DNA of 64,000 bases from Planctomycetaceae bacterium. GTDB taxonomy: Bacteria; Planctomycetota; UBA1135; GCA-002686595. The notes beneath the pieces are model-generated. The model did not search any database and was not told where the DNA came from. It was given only the letters and a program-made list of their open reading frames with translations. The stretch covers positions 372,001 through 436,000 of the forward strand of contig WYBT01000030.1 of the NCBI GenBank assembly GCA_011525785.1, read 5' to 3'. Both the position numbers and the translations under genes were made by a program. Of the stretch, positions 1 through 8,003 are shown piece by piece; the stretch's first letter is position 1; every line of letters starts with the position of its first letter.

Positions 1-533
1 TCGTGCTGCGCGAAGCGGCGCGGCTGCGCGTCGAGCTGCGCGGAGCGGACGAAGCGTTGTTGCGCGCCGTCAGCGTGCTGCTCACCGACCGCTCGGGCCG
101 CGAGAGCGGCGTGCTCGAGCGCGAGGGACTCGCCTTCGTCAGCGGACCGCTCGGCCCGGGCGGCCACGTCCTGCTCTTGCAGGGCGACGGCGTCGCCAGC
201 GTGCGGCGCGAGTTCGAGCTGCGCGAGGGCGAGCTGGCGCGCCTGGAGTTGGCTCTCGAACCGGCCGGTGTGCGCGAACTCGAGTTCGTGCTGCCTCCCG
301 GAGCGGCGCCGATCGAGTGGCTCTCGTGCACGCTCGTCGACGCGTCGGGCGCGCTGGTCTGGACGCCGCCGTGGCAGGTGCGCGAGACGCTGCGCGCGCG
401 GCTGAGTGCGAAGCCCGGCGAGTACCGCCTCCACGCGAGCACGAACAGCGGGCTCTCGGCGAGTCTCGCGCTGCGCGTCGAGTCGCTCGAGCACGGCGGC
501 CCGCCGCTGCGCGTCGAGCTGAAGCCGCACTGA
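1..533 (+). CDS. C-terminal fragment of a secreted or surface protein, function unknown
   Basis: The reading frame is open from the window edge and stops with TGA at 531-533, so only about the last 176 residues are seen and the start lies outside. The visible part is rich in Arg, Glu, Leu and Val in alternating short segments (for example LRVELRG, LELALEPAG, YRLHAS), which suggests beta-sandwich domains. It resembles the last domains of the carboxypeptidase-regulatory-like protein at 23266-25842 in style, but I see no diagnostic motif. The next gene follows after 176 nt with a possible hairpin between. Family assignment is a guess; the frame itself is well supported by composition and the absence of stops. 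Confidence 0.6.
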   Translation, partial: VLREAARLRVELRGADEALLRAVSVLLTDRSGRESGVLEREGLAFVSGPLGPGGHVLLLQGDGVASVRREFELREGELARLELALEPAGVRELEFVLPPGAAPIEWLSCTLVDASGALVWTPPWQVRETLRARLSAKPGEYRLHASTNSGLSASLALRVESLEHGGPPLRVELKPH

Positions 534-606
534 TCTGCGCGCGGCCGCGCCGATCCGCCGCGCACGTCGCGCGTCCACATGCTGGACCGTCGCTGCGCGT
601 TGGAGC

Positions 607-639
607 CCATGGCGGCCCGGCGCGGGCCGTGGACCATGG
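607..639. terminator. Possible hairpin between genes
   Basis: CGGCCCG (613-619) pairs perfectly with CGGGCCG (623-629) around a 3-nt loop. The flanking CCATGG copies (607-612 and 634-639) could extend the stem across a bulge. No T-run follows on either side, so termination after the upstream gene is only inferred. Confidence 0.3.
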
Positions 640-709
640 CTTGCGCTCGGATCGCAAGTCGATCCACTCCTGCGCCGCGGCCACGGCGGGAGCCAGAGCA
701 CCTCACGCC

Positions 710-2836
710 ATGCACAGCCTCCGCACGCGGGTTCTCGCCGCGATTCTCGCCCCGGTCCTTCTCTCCGTCGCAGTCCGCGCCGATTGCCTGACCGCCTGGC
801 CGGTGGGCGCGAACGCGAACGACACCTGGGGCGCGAGCTACATCAACTCGAACCCCAGCTTCGCCTTCCAGCGCGAGGTCGCCGACGACTTCGACTTCAC
901 CGGGCCGATCACAGCGCTGTACGTGTCGGGCTTCAACGGAGGTCCGTTCGGTTCGCCCACGCCGGTCGACGGCGTGTGGGTGCGTTTCTACGAATGGACC
1001 GCGAGCGGACCGGGTGCGCTGCAGTCGGCGACCTTCATCGCGGGCACGGACCCCGCGCTCGGTCTCGATGAGCGGCCGTCGGCGGTGCAAGTGACGCTCG
1101 CGACGCCGTTCTTCGCCACGGGCAAGCACTTCGTCTCCGTGCAGGTCGACTTCACGGACTACGGGATCTGGGAGCCGTGGCGCTGCAACGACAACGCGCC
1201 GCGGCTCTCGACGGGCTACGTGCGCGTCAACGGCGGCGCGTGGGGGCTGTTCACGCCGCTGTTCGCGACGCAGCCGTTGATGGCGGATGTGGCGCTCGAG
1301 CTGTTCACGACTCCCGCGAGCGCCTGCGCGCCGTGGAGCGCGTTGAGCGTGCCGACGCCCGGCCTCGACGCGGGGCTGGTCGACGTCGCCGTGCTGGCGA
1401 GCGGCGAGGTGTGGGCCTTGGGCAACAACTCGGTGACGAGCGGCGCCACGTTGAACAGCTATCCCTTCGCGCTGCGACACAGCGGCGGGGCCTGGAGCAT
1501 CGTCGATCTGCCGCCCGCGCCGACGGCGGGCACAGCGGGTTCGCGCACGACGCTCGAGGCGCTCGAAGCGCGCGCGCCGAACGACATCTGGGCGGCGGGC
1601 GCGCACAAGATCGTGGTTCCCGGCGGCTGGTACGGCCACCAGATCCGCGTCGATCACTTCGACGGAGCGAGCTGGAGCACGCTGAACACGCCGCTCCCGC
1701 CGACCAGCGGCAGCGCGGGCTACTCGGGCTCGCGCATTACCGGCATCAAGGCCTTCGGCGCGAACGACGTGTGGTTCGTCGGCGAGTGGGTTGGGCCGTA
1801 CCCCGGCACGCCCTCGACGAAACCGGCGCTCGCGATGCACTGGGACGGCTCGAGCTTCACCCTCGCGCCGACGCCGAGTGTCGGGCCGTACTTCGAGTTC
1901 GGCCTCGAGGCGCTCGACGGCGTCGCGCCGAACGATGTGTGGGCCGTGGGCGGAGGCAGCGACGGCGATCTCTCGGCGATCTCCTACGTCGTGCACTGGA
2001 ATGGCTCGAGTTGGAGCCACGCGCCGGCGCCGATGGTGGGCAGCTCGATGCGCTACCGCGACGTGCTCGCGCGCTCGGCGAACGAAGTGTGGGTCGCGGG
2101 CGAGGCTTTCGCAGGCAGCGGCTACGTCGGCGTCGTGCAGCGCTGGAACGGGACGAGCTGGACCAACGTCGCAGGCGCGCCGTCCGTGTTCTCGCCGAGC
2201 CTGTTCGCGAGCGGCGCTGATCTGTGGCTCGACCGCTGGCGTTTCGACGGCGCGAGCTGGACCTACGAGCCCGTCGCCGGCTGCGATCCGTTCGCCGGCG
2301 CCGGCGTGCTCGGCGGCGGCGCGGGTCGCGTGCTCGCGGTCGGCGCCAGCTCGCTCCCCGGTCGCGTTCCCTACGTGATCGAGCGCACGCCCAACTGCGC
2401 GAGCGGCGTGTACTGCACCGCCGCGACCAGCAGCAACGGCTGCGTGAGCTCGATCTCGACGCTCGGCGCGGCGAGTGCGAGCGCATCGAGCGGATTCACG
2501 CTGCGCGTCGACGGCCTCGACGGCCAGCGCCTGGGCCTGTTCTTCTACGGCGCGAGCGGCCAGTCGGCGCTGCCCTGGGCCAGCGGCAGCACGAGCTTTC
2601 TGTGCGTGAAGTCGCCGACGCAACGCATGACGCTCTCTTCGAGCGGCGGAAGCCCGGGCGCGTGCAACGGCGTGCTCGCCAGCGACTGGAACGCGTTCCT
2701 CGCGACGCACTCCGGCGTGCTCGGCTCGCCGCGCGTCGCGGGCGCGCAGTTCGACGCGCAGGCCTGGTTCCGCGATCCGCCGGCGCCGCGCTCGACGAAC
2801 CTCTCGGACGCCGTGCATTTCGTCGTCGCGCCTTGA
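710..2836 (+). CDS. Secreted propeller-like protein with shared C-terminal module, paralogue of the next gene
   Basis: 708 residues. The ATG at 710 was chosen because it starts a clear signal peptide (MHSLRTRVLAAILAPVLLSV, cleavage near VRA-D); the frame is open further upstream, but that part looks non-coding. Residues about 25-210 form a beta-rich domain with W and Cys. Residues about 220-560 hold repeated blades of roughly 60 residues marked by (A/P)NDVWxVG and W(N/D)GxSW, as in a beta-propeller. The last 145 residues (from YCTAATSSNGC) are a Cys-containing module also found in three other secreted proteins in this window. The next gene is a close paralogue 19 nt downstream. Function is unknown; export is well supported. 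Confidence 0.85.
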   Translation: MHSLRTRVLAAILAPVLLSVAVRADCLTAWPVGANANDTWGASYINSNPSFAFQREVADDFDFTGPITALYVSGFNGGPFGSPTPVDGVWVRFYEWTASGPGALQSATFIAGTDPALGLDERPSAVQVTLATPFFATGKHFVSVQVDFTDYGIWEPWRCNDNAPRLSTGYVRVNGGAWGLFTPLFATQPLMADVALELFTTPASACAPWSALSVPTPGLDAGLVDVAVLASGEVWALGNNSVTSGATLNSYPFALRHSGGAWSIVDLPPAPTAGTAGSRTTLEALEARAPNDIWAAGAHKIVVPGGWYGHQIRVDHFDGASWSTLNTPLPPTSGSAGYSGSRITGIKAFGANDVWFVGEWVGPYPGTPSTKPALAMHWDGSSFTLAPTPSVGPYFEFGLEALDGVAPNDVWAVGGGSDGDLSAISYVVHWNGSSWSHAPAPMVGSSMRYRDVLARSANEVWVAGEAFAGSGYVGVVQRWNGTSWTNVAGAPSVFSPSLFASGADLWLDRWRFDGASWTYEPVAGCDPFAGAGVLGGGAGRVLAVGASSLPGRVPYVIERTPNCASGVYCTAATSSNGCVSSISTLGAASASASSGFTLRVDGLDGQRLGLFFYGASGQSALPWASGSTSFLCVKSPTQRMTLSSSGGSPGACNGVLASDWNAFLATHSGVLGSPRVAGAQFDAQAWFRDPPAPRSTNLSDAVHFVVAP

Positions 2837-2855
2837 CGCGCACTGGAGCTCTACC

Positions 2856-4970
2856 GTGAACACCCGAAGACTCTTCGTTTCGCTCTCGCTCGCCGCGCTG
2901 CTCGCGCCGCGCGCAACCGCCGACTGCGTGACGGCCTGGAACACCGGCTGGACCAACGACACGCTCGGCGGCAGCTACTCCTCCGGCGCACTAATCGATC
3001 GCGAGGTGGCCGACGACTTCGACTTCCACGGGCCGATCGTGCGCGTGGTGGTCGACGGCTTCGGCCCGTTCCCGCCGGTTGCGACGCCGATCGATGGAGC
3101 GTGGCTGCGCTTCTACGCGTGGACAGCGAACGGCCCGGGCGCGCTGCAGAGCGAGCGCTTCATCGCGGCCGGCGATCCGAACCTGGCGGTGCTCGCGACA
3201 CCGAACACGGTCGACGTGCGCTTGGCGACGCCCTTCCAGGCGAGCGGCAAGCACTTCATCTCGGTTCAGATCGCGTTCCCGGCCAGCGGCGGCTACTGGG
3301 AGCCGTGGCGCGGCTCGAGCGCGACGCCGATGCTCAGCCACGCGTACGTGCGCGATCGCCTGGCGGGCGGCGCGTGGGGACCGCACGTCGACTTCCTCGG
3401 CGCGACGATCCTGCGCGACATGAGCTTCGAGCTCATCGGCGACGACGGCGTGAGCGTGTGCGACGACCTCGAAGAGACGCCCACGCCGATTCCGAGCCAG
3501 GAGTACTCGCTGCTGCGCGACCTCGACGTGCGCACGGCGAGCGACGCGTGGGCGGTGGGGCACTACAACGCGCTGGTGGCGGGTTCGACCGAGAGCCGCG
3601 CGCTGGCGATGCGCTTCGACGGCGCGAGCTGGGTGCAGACGCCGATCCCCAGTCCCGCGCCCTATCCCGGCGGCGGCAATGTGCAGCTGTGGGCCGTCGC
3701 CGCGCTCTCGGCGACCGACGTGTGGGCGGGCGGCACGCAGCGCATGCAGGTCAACGGCGGCTGGGTGAACCAACAACTGCTCGTCGAGCACTGGGACGGC
3801 GCGAGCTGGAGCGTGGTCGATGCGCCGCTGCCGCCGACGAGCGTCGGAGCGGGCTACGGCGGCGCGAACGTGTACGACATCGCGCCCATCGCGCCGAACA
3901 ACGTGTGGTTCGTCGGCCGCTGGGTGGGGCCGTACCCGGGCACGAGTTCGACCACGCCCGCGCTGACCATGCGCTGGAACGGCTCGGACTTCGAGCTCGT
4001 GCCCTCGCCCGTGATCGGCTCGAGCATGGCGCTCAACTCCATCAGCGCCGTGAACGCGCAGGACATCTGGGCCGTCGGCTCGCTCTCGTCGTCGACCTCG
4101 CAGTACCCGTACGTGATCCGCTGGAACGGTTCGAGCTGGAATCACGTGCTCATCCCGCCCGCGGGCGTCATCCAGTCGGTCGTCGACGTCGCTGCGATCG
4201 CGTCGAACGACGTGTGGATCAGCGCCTACAAGTTCACCGTCACCACGCCGGCGCCCGTGCTGCTGCACTACAACGGCGTGAGCTGGACGCAGAGCACGCC
4301 GCCGAGCGCGAGCTCCGCGCTGCACGCCGTAAGCGCGAGCGAGCTCTACCTCGCCAGCGATCGCCTGCACCGCTTCGACGGCGGCGCGTGGACCGAGCTG
4401 AGCGGACCGGACTGCGTGTACTCACCATCGTTCGCAGCGCTCGACAGCGCCGGCGGACTGTTGCTGGCCGCAGGTCGGCAGCTCAGCGCGGGTCTGATCC
4501 CCCTGGTGGCGCGCAAGTCGCCGACGGGCTGCAGCCAGTTCTCGTACTGCACGAGCTCCACCAGCGCCGCCGGTTGCTCAGCCTCGATCCGCGGCGTCGG
4601 AGTTCCGAGCGCGAGCGCGTCGAGCGGCTTCACGCTCCAGGTCGACGAAGTCGAAGGCCAGCGGCAGGGGCTGATCTTCTACAGCACTGCGGGGCAACAG
4701 GCGCTGCCCTGGGCGAGCGGCAGCACGAGCTGGTTCTGCGTGAAGACGCCGACGCAGCGCATGCCGCTGTCGACGAGCGGCGGGACGATCGGCGGTTGCG
4801 ACGGGCAGTTCATGCGCGACTGGAGCGCCTACATGAGCGCCAACGCTGGCGCGCTCGGCAATCCCAGGCTCGCCGGTCAGAACTTCGACGCGCAGGCCTG
4901 GTTCCGCGATCCGCCGGCGCCGAAGTCCACCAGCCTGTCGAACGCGCTGCACTTCACGCTGGCGCCGTAG
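2856..4970 (+). CDS. Secreted propeller-like protein with shared C-terminal module, tandem paralogue
   Basis: 704 residues with GTG start; GGAG at 2845-2848 sits 7 nt upstream and the start gives a signal peptide (MNTRRLFVSLSLAALLAPRA, then TADC). Domain order matches the preceding gene: an N-terminal beta domain with REVADDFDF, WLRFYAWTA and WEPWRG motifs, propeller-like blades with NDVW and WNGSSW repeats, and a C-terminal module starting at YCTSSTSAAGC and ending LSNALHFTLAP. Identity with the upstream gene is high in the ends and lower in the blades, so this is a tandem duplication that has diverged. Both genes are probably co-transcribed. It ends 7 nt from a convergent gene. Function unknown. 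Confidence 0.86.
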   Translation: MNTRRLFVSLSLAALLAPRATADCVTAWNTGWTNDTLGGSYSSGALIDREVADDFDFHGPIVRVVVDGFGPFPPVATPIDGAWLRFYAWTANGPGALQSERFIAAGDPNLAVLATPNTVDVRLATPFQASGKHFISVQIAFPASGGYWEPWRGSSATPMLSHAYVRDRLAGGAWGPHVDFLGATILRDMSFELIGDDGVSVCDDLEETPTPIPSQEYSLLRDLDVRTASDAWAVGHYNALVAGSTESRALAMRFDGASWVQTPIPSPAPYPGGGNVQLWAVAALSATDVWAGGTQRMQVNGGWVNQQLLVEHWDGASWSVVDAPLPPTSVGAGYGGANVYDIAPIAPNNVWFVGRWVGPYPGTSSTTPALTMRWNGSDFELVPSPVIGSSMALNSISAVNAQDIWAVGSLSSSTSQYPYVIRWNGSSWNHVLIPPAGVIQSVVDVAAIASNDVWISAYKFTVTTPAPVLLHYNGVSWTQSTPPSASSALHAVSASELYLASDRLHRFDGGAWTELSGPDCVYSPSFAALDSAGGLLLAAGRQLSAGLIPLVARKSPTGCSQFSYCTSSTSAAGCSASIRGVGVPSASASSGFTLQVDEVEGQRQGLIFYSTAGQQALPWASGSTSWFCVKTPTQRMPLSTSGGTIGGCDGQFMRDWSAYMSANAGALGNPRLAGQNFDAQAWFRDPPAPKSTSLSNALHFTLAP

Positions 4971-4977
4971 CGCGCGC

Positions 4978-5787
4978 TCACTTCAGTTCGCCCAGTTCCT
5001 TCGCAAGTTCGGCGAGCTGGGCTTCGATGGCGGTCTTGCCGCGTTCGTCGCCGACGCGCTGCGCCAGTTCGGCGGCGCGTTCGAGCGCGGCGTGCGCGCG
5101 GCGCAGTGCACCGCTCGAGCGCAGCGCGCCAGCCAACGTGCGGAGCGTGTTGTACTCGTCGCCGACGAGCTGCAACTGGCGGTAGATCAGCGCGGCCTGC
5201 GAGAGCGCTGTGACCGCCTCGGCGTGCTTCTGCTGCGCCGCGAGCACCTGGCCCAACGCCGAGAGGCCCATCGCCTGGCCCCACCAGTCGCCGAGCGGCG
5301 CGGCCAGTTCGACGCACTCGCGCGCCGCGGCCGCGGCGTTGTCGTGCTCGCCTGCCTTGAGCGCCTTGCGCGCGCGACCGAAGGCCGCCTGGCCGCCGCG
5401 GAACTGGCGGCGCTGCTCGGGAGTCCACCCGATGAACGCACTGGTGTAGTCGGTGAAGATCGGATCTCCGCTCACCTTGGTCGCGAGCTTCGCGCCCCAC
5501 AGCGCGCGCACCTGTTGCTCCGCAATGGCCTTCATGTCCGGCGCCTCGGGGCTCTTCTCCCAGGTCGCGAGCGAGCCCTCGAGGTCCGCGTCGATCGTTC
5601 CGAGCACCTCGCCGGGGTGCTCGCGGAAGAGCTTCTCGCACCCCGCGGCGTCGTTCTTGGCGTGCAGCTCGACGAACTTGGCGCGGACATCGACTTCCTG
5701 GCTAGCCGCCGCGATGGCTGCATTCGTGTTCGGAACGGAAGACGTCGGCGCGCCGAGGAGCGCAGAGAGGGCGAGGACAGTCAGCAT
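4978..5787 (-). CDS. Exported TPR-like protein
   Basis: 269 residues. The ATG at 5787 overlaps the stop of the Nudix gene by 7 nt (ATGCTGA), which implies translational coupling and fixes the start. The first 30 residues (MLTVLALSALLGAPTSS) look like a signal peptide. The rest is all-helical and Ala-rich with pairs of helices around residues 130-260 (for example AEAVTALSQAALIYRQLQ and RRAHAALERAAELAQRVGDE) typical of tetratricopeptide repeats. It probably serves as a periplasmic scaffold, but no partner can be named. The link with the Nudix enzyme may be transcriptional only. Confidence 0.75.
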   Translation of the reverse strand: MLTVLALSALLGAPTSSVPNTNAAIAAASQEVDVRAKFVELHAKNDAAGCEKLFREHPGEVLGTIDADLEGSLATWEKSPEAPDMKAIAEQQVRALWGAKLATKVSGDPIFTDYTSAFIGWTPEQRRQFRGGQAAFGRARKALKAGEHDNAAAAARECVELAAPLGDWWGQAMGLSALGQVLAAQQKHAEAVTALSQAALIYRQLQLVGDEYNTLRTLAGALRSSGALRRAHAALERAAELAQRVGDERGKTAIEAQLAELAKELGELK

Positions 5788-6392
5788 GGGCGTGGTGTGG
5801 ATGGATCCCGCGTGGGGGCGTCGAGCAGTTCGAAGTAGTACAGGATCGTGAGCGCGGTGAAGGCGTCGGCGAGCTTGCCGGCGCGCAGCAGCGCGCGCAC
5901 CTCGTCGCGCGTAAAGCGCCGCGCGAGGATCTGCTCGGAGTCGTCGAGCGCGAGACGGTTGTCGAACTCGCACTCGAGCGCCGCGAAGGCGTGCACGTAG
6001 TGCGGGCTGATGCCGTTGGTCGGATAGAAGCCGGGCAGCTCGACGAGTTTGCCCGCGCTGCACCCGGCCTCTTCGCGCAGCTCGCGCAGAGCGGCGTCGC
6101 GCGGGTCTTCGCCGGGCGAAATGCGTCCGGCCGGGATCTCCCAGTGCGTCTTGCCGTGCGGGTAGCGGTACTGACCGATCAACACCATCGAGCCGTCGCG
6201 CAGCACCGGGAGAACCACGATCGCGTCGGGGATCTCGAACACGTGGTACTCCTGCAGTTTGCCGCTGGGCAGGACCACCATGTCGCGCCGCAGCGCGCAC
6301 CAGTGCGAGCGATAGACGTCGGCGATCTCGTGCACGCCGAAGGGCGCGAACGGCGGCGGGTCGTCCGGAGTGGGGGGCGTAGGGGTGCTCAC
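5781..6392 (-). CDS. Nudix hydrolase, ADP-ribose pyrophosphatase-like
   Basis: 203 residues, cytoplasmic. The Nudix box is complete: GRISPGEDPRDAALRELREE followed by AG, giving the G-x5-E-x7-RE-x-x-EE-x-G pattern whose glutamates bind the catalytic Mg ions. The preceding IGQYRYPHGKTHWEIPAG is characteristic of the ADP-ribose/nucleoside-diphosphosugar subgroup, so hydrolysis of ADP-ribose or a related sugar nucleotide to the monophosphates is likely; the exact substrate is not determined. The GTG at 6392 is the only plausible start of usual length. A -10-like TACCAT lies 12 nt upstream, so the mRNA leader would be only a few nucleotides. The exported TPR gene overlaps its end. Confidence 0.9.
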   Translation of the reverse strand: MSTPTPPTPDDPPPFAPFGVHEIADVYRSHWCALRRDMVVLPSGKLQEYHVFEIPDAIVVLPVLRDGSMVLIGQYRYPHGKTHWEIPAGRISPGEDPRDAALRELREEAGCSAGKLVELPGFYPTNGISPHYVHAFAALECEFDNRLALDDSEQILARRFTRDEVRALLRAGKLADAFTALTILYYFELLDAPTRDPSTPRPC

Positions 6393-6404
6393 GTGAGGCG
6401 CGGC

Positions 6405-6410
6405 ATGGTA
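6405..6410 (-). promoter_or_regulatory. -10 box TACCAT for the Nudix gene
   Basis: TACCAT on the minus strand, 12 nt before the GTG. The 13-nt string TACCATGCCGCGC (6398-6410) recurs exactly at 23021-23033 before another minus-strand gene, which supports a promoter element. No clear -35 was seen. Confidence 0.4.
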
Positions 6411-6532
6411 CGGGCGCGCTGCGCGGGCGTTCGAGGGCTGACGCGCCGAATTTCTGCCGTTTCGTTGTCCAGTCGAATTCGCGGCGGCGCCTACACAGGA
6501 TCGCGCGCGCGGCTCGGCGGTTTCGACAGGTG

Positions 6533-6561
6533 TTGTCGGCCCGAGCGCGCGCCGCTACTTC
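6533..6561 (+). promoter_or_regulatory. Sigma-70-like promoter TTGTCG-N17-TACTTC
   Basis: TTGTCG at 6533-6538 and TACTTC at 6556-6561 are separated by exactly 17 nt. Transcription would start near 6568, about 29 nt upstream of the ATG at 6597. It is one of the two places in this window where both boxes and the spacing fit. Confidence 0.5.
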
Positions 6562-6596
6562 CCCGACGCGCCGGAAGCGGCGCGAGAGAGTGCTTT

Positions 6597-8003
6597 ATGT
6601 TTCGACGAAGTGTCCGAATGGCTGTCCTCATGACAGCTCTGATCACGGCGAGTTCCACGGCATCGGCCCAGATCGTTCCCTACTTCATTGCGGAGGTGGG
6701 AGTGGACGCGGCCAACAATGGCAACAACGGAATGACGCTGACCTCGCAGGTCAACGGCGGAGGAACGCCTCAGTTCGTCCCGCTCGCGTCTGGCAGCGGC
6801 CATTGCGTCCCCTATGCCGAACTCTCGTCGTCGGCGGACCGCGGACTTCTCGAAGCCTACGCGCGAACGGAAACCTCGACCGCCTGCTGCGGGTGTTTCC
6901 AAGCCAGCGTGCTGAACGCCAGAGCAAGCGCGCAGGTTCACATGAACGTCATCGGGCCGCCAGGGTTGGTGCTGGGCCGTTTGAACGTGATAGCGGAAAG
7001 CGAGGGCGCCGGCTCGGGGGGCTTTGGACTCAGTCTCGACGGCACGCCGTACCTCAGCGGAACCTCGTCCGGCGCGTACTCCACCAACGACATCCAACTC
7101 TCCACGACGCACACGTATCGACTCAACGTCGGCTTGTTGTCGACCGTGCTGGGGCTCCAGAACCAGGGGCCGTTTGCGCACCGGGTCCGCCTCATGTTCC
7201 CGCGCGTCGGGCCTGTGATCGATCTCCCGCCGGGCTACACCGTCAACATTCCCGACTTCAACGTCTTCGACAACCAGTGGCTCGGCCCCGATGCCGTGCC
7301 GTTCGTGATGCTCGACCCGCAGTCGCAGTCGAGCTGCACCGGCGCGGATCTCGACCTCTCGGTCGGCGCCGTCGGAACGGGCCTCACGTACCAGTGGCGC
7401 CGCAACGGAGTCGCTCTCGCCGACGGCCTCGCGCCCAGCGGCGCGATGATCAGCGGCGCGCTCTCGAACATGCTCTCGGTCGATGGGCTCGGTGCGAGCG
7501 ACGCCGGCGCCTACGACTGTGTGGTGAGCGGCACGTACGGCACGGACACGAGCGCGCCCGCGAACGTGACCGTCGGCGCGCTGGCGACGTACGGCACGGC
7601 CAAGGTCAACAGCCTGGGCTGCACGCCGGAGATCGGTTGGAGCGGTTGCCCGAGCGCCACCTCGAACGCGCCGTTCCTCGTGACGGCGTCGAACGTTCTC
7701 AACCAGCGCGCTGGCCTCATGTTCTACGGCTTCGGGCCCGCTGCGACGCCGTACAGCGGCGGCTTCCGGCTCGTGGCGAACCCGATCCGCCGCACGCCGT
7801 CCCAGAACGCCGGCGGCAACGCGGCGCCGGCCAACGATTGCAGCGGTTCGTTCGCCTACGACATGAACGCGCGCATCCAGAGCGGCATCGACTCCGGGCT
7901 GGTGGTCGGAGCGAGCGTCTACTGCCAGTACTGGACCCGCGACCCCGCCGATCCGTTCACGCTCGGACTCACCGACGGGTTGAGTTTCGTCATCGGGGAT
8001 TGA
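6597..8003 (+). CDS. Secreted Ig-like domain protein with shared C-terminal module
   Basis: 468 residues. The ATG at 6597 has GAGAG 6-11 nt upstream and opens a signal peptide (MFRRSVRMAVLMTALITASS, then TASA-Q). Residues about 25-235 are a beta-rich domain of unknown family. Residues about 237-330 form an immunoglobulin-like domain: LDPQSQSSCTGADLDLSV, the Trp in YQWRRNG, and SDAGAYDCVV with the classical Y-x-C. The last 135 residues are the Cys-containing module shared with the proteins at 710, 2856 and 16954 (ends WTRDPADPF ... LTDGLSFVIGD). Its 3' end overlaps the convergent kinase gene by 14 nt. A surface role is likely; the ligand is unknown. Confidence 0.85.
   Translation: MFRRSVRMAVLMTALITASSTASAQIVPYFIAEVGVDAANNGNNGMTLTSQVNGGGTPQFVPLASGSGHCVPYAELSSSADRGLLEAYARTETSTACCGCFQASVLNARASAQVHMNVIGPPGLVLGRLNVIAESEGAGSGGFGLSLDGTPYLSGTSSGAYSTNDIQLSTTHTYRLNVGLLSTVLGLQNQGPFAHRVRLMFPRVGPVIDLPPGYTVNIPDFNVFDNQWLGPDAVPFVMLDPQSQSSCTGADLDLSVGAVGTGLTYQWRRNGVALADGLAPSGAMISGALSNMLSVDGLGASDAGAYDCVVSGTYGTDTSAPANVTVGALATYGTAKVNSLGCTPEIGWSGCPSATSNAPFLVTASNVLNQRAGLMFYGFGPAATPYSGGFRLVANPIRRTPSQNAGGNAAPANDCSGSFAYDMNARIQSGIDSGLVVGASVYCQYWTRDPADPFTLGLTDGLSFVIGD

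Noticed and set aside
317..709. Upstream extension of the secreted protein at 710
   Set aside because: The added residues overlap the preceding gene and are Arg/Ala-rich shadow sequence; the signal peptide begins at the ATG at 710.
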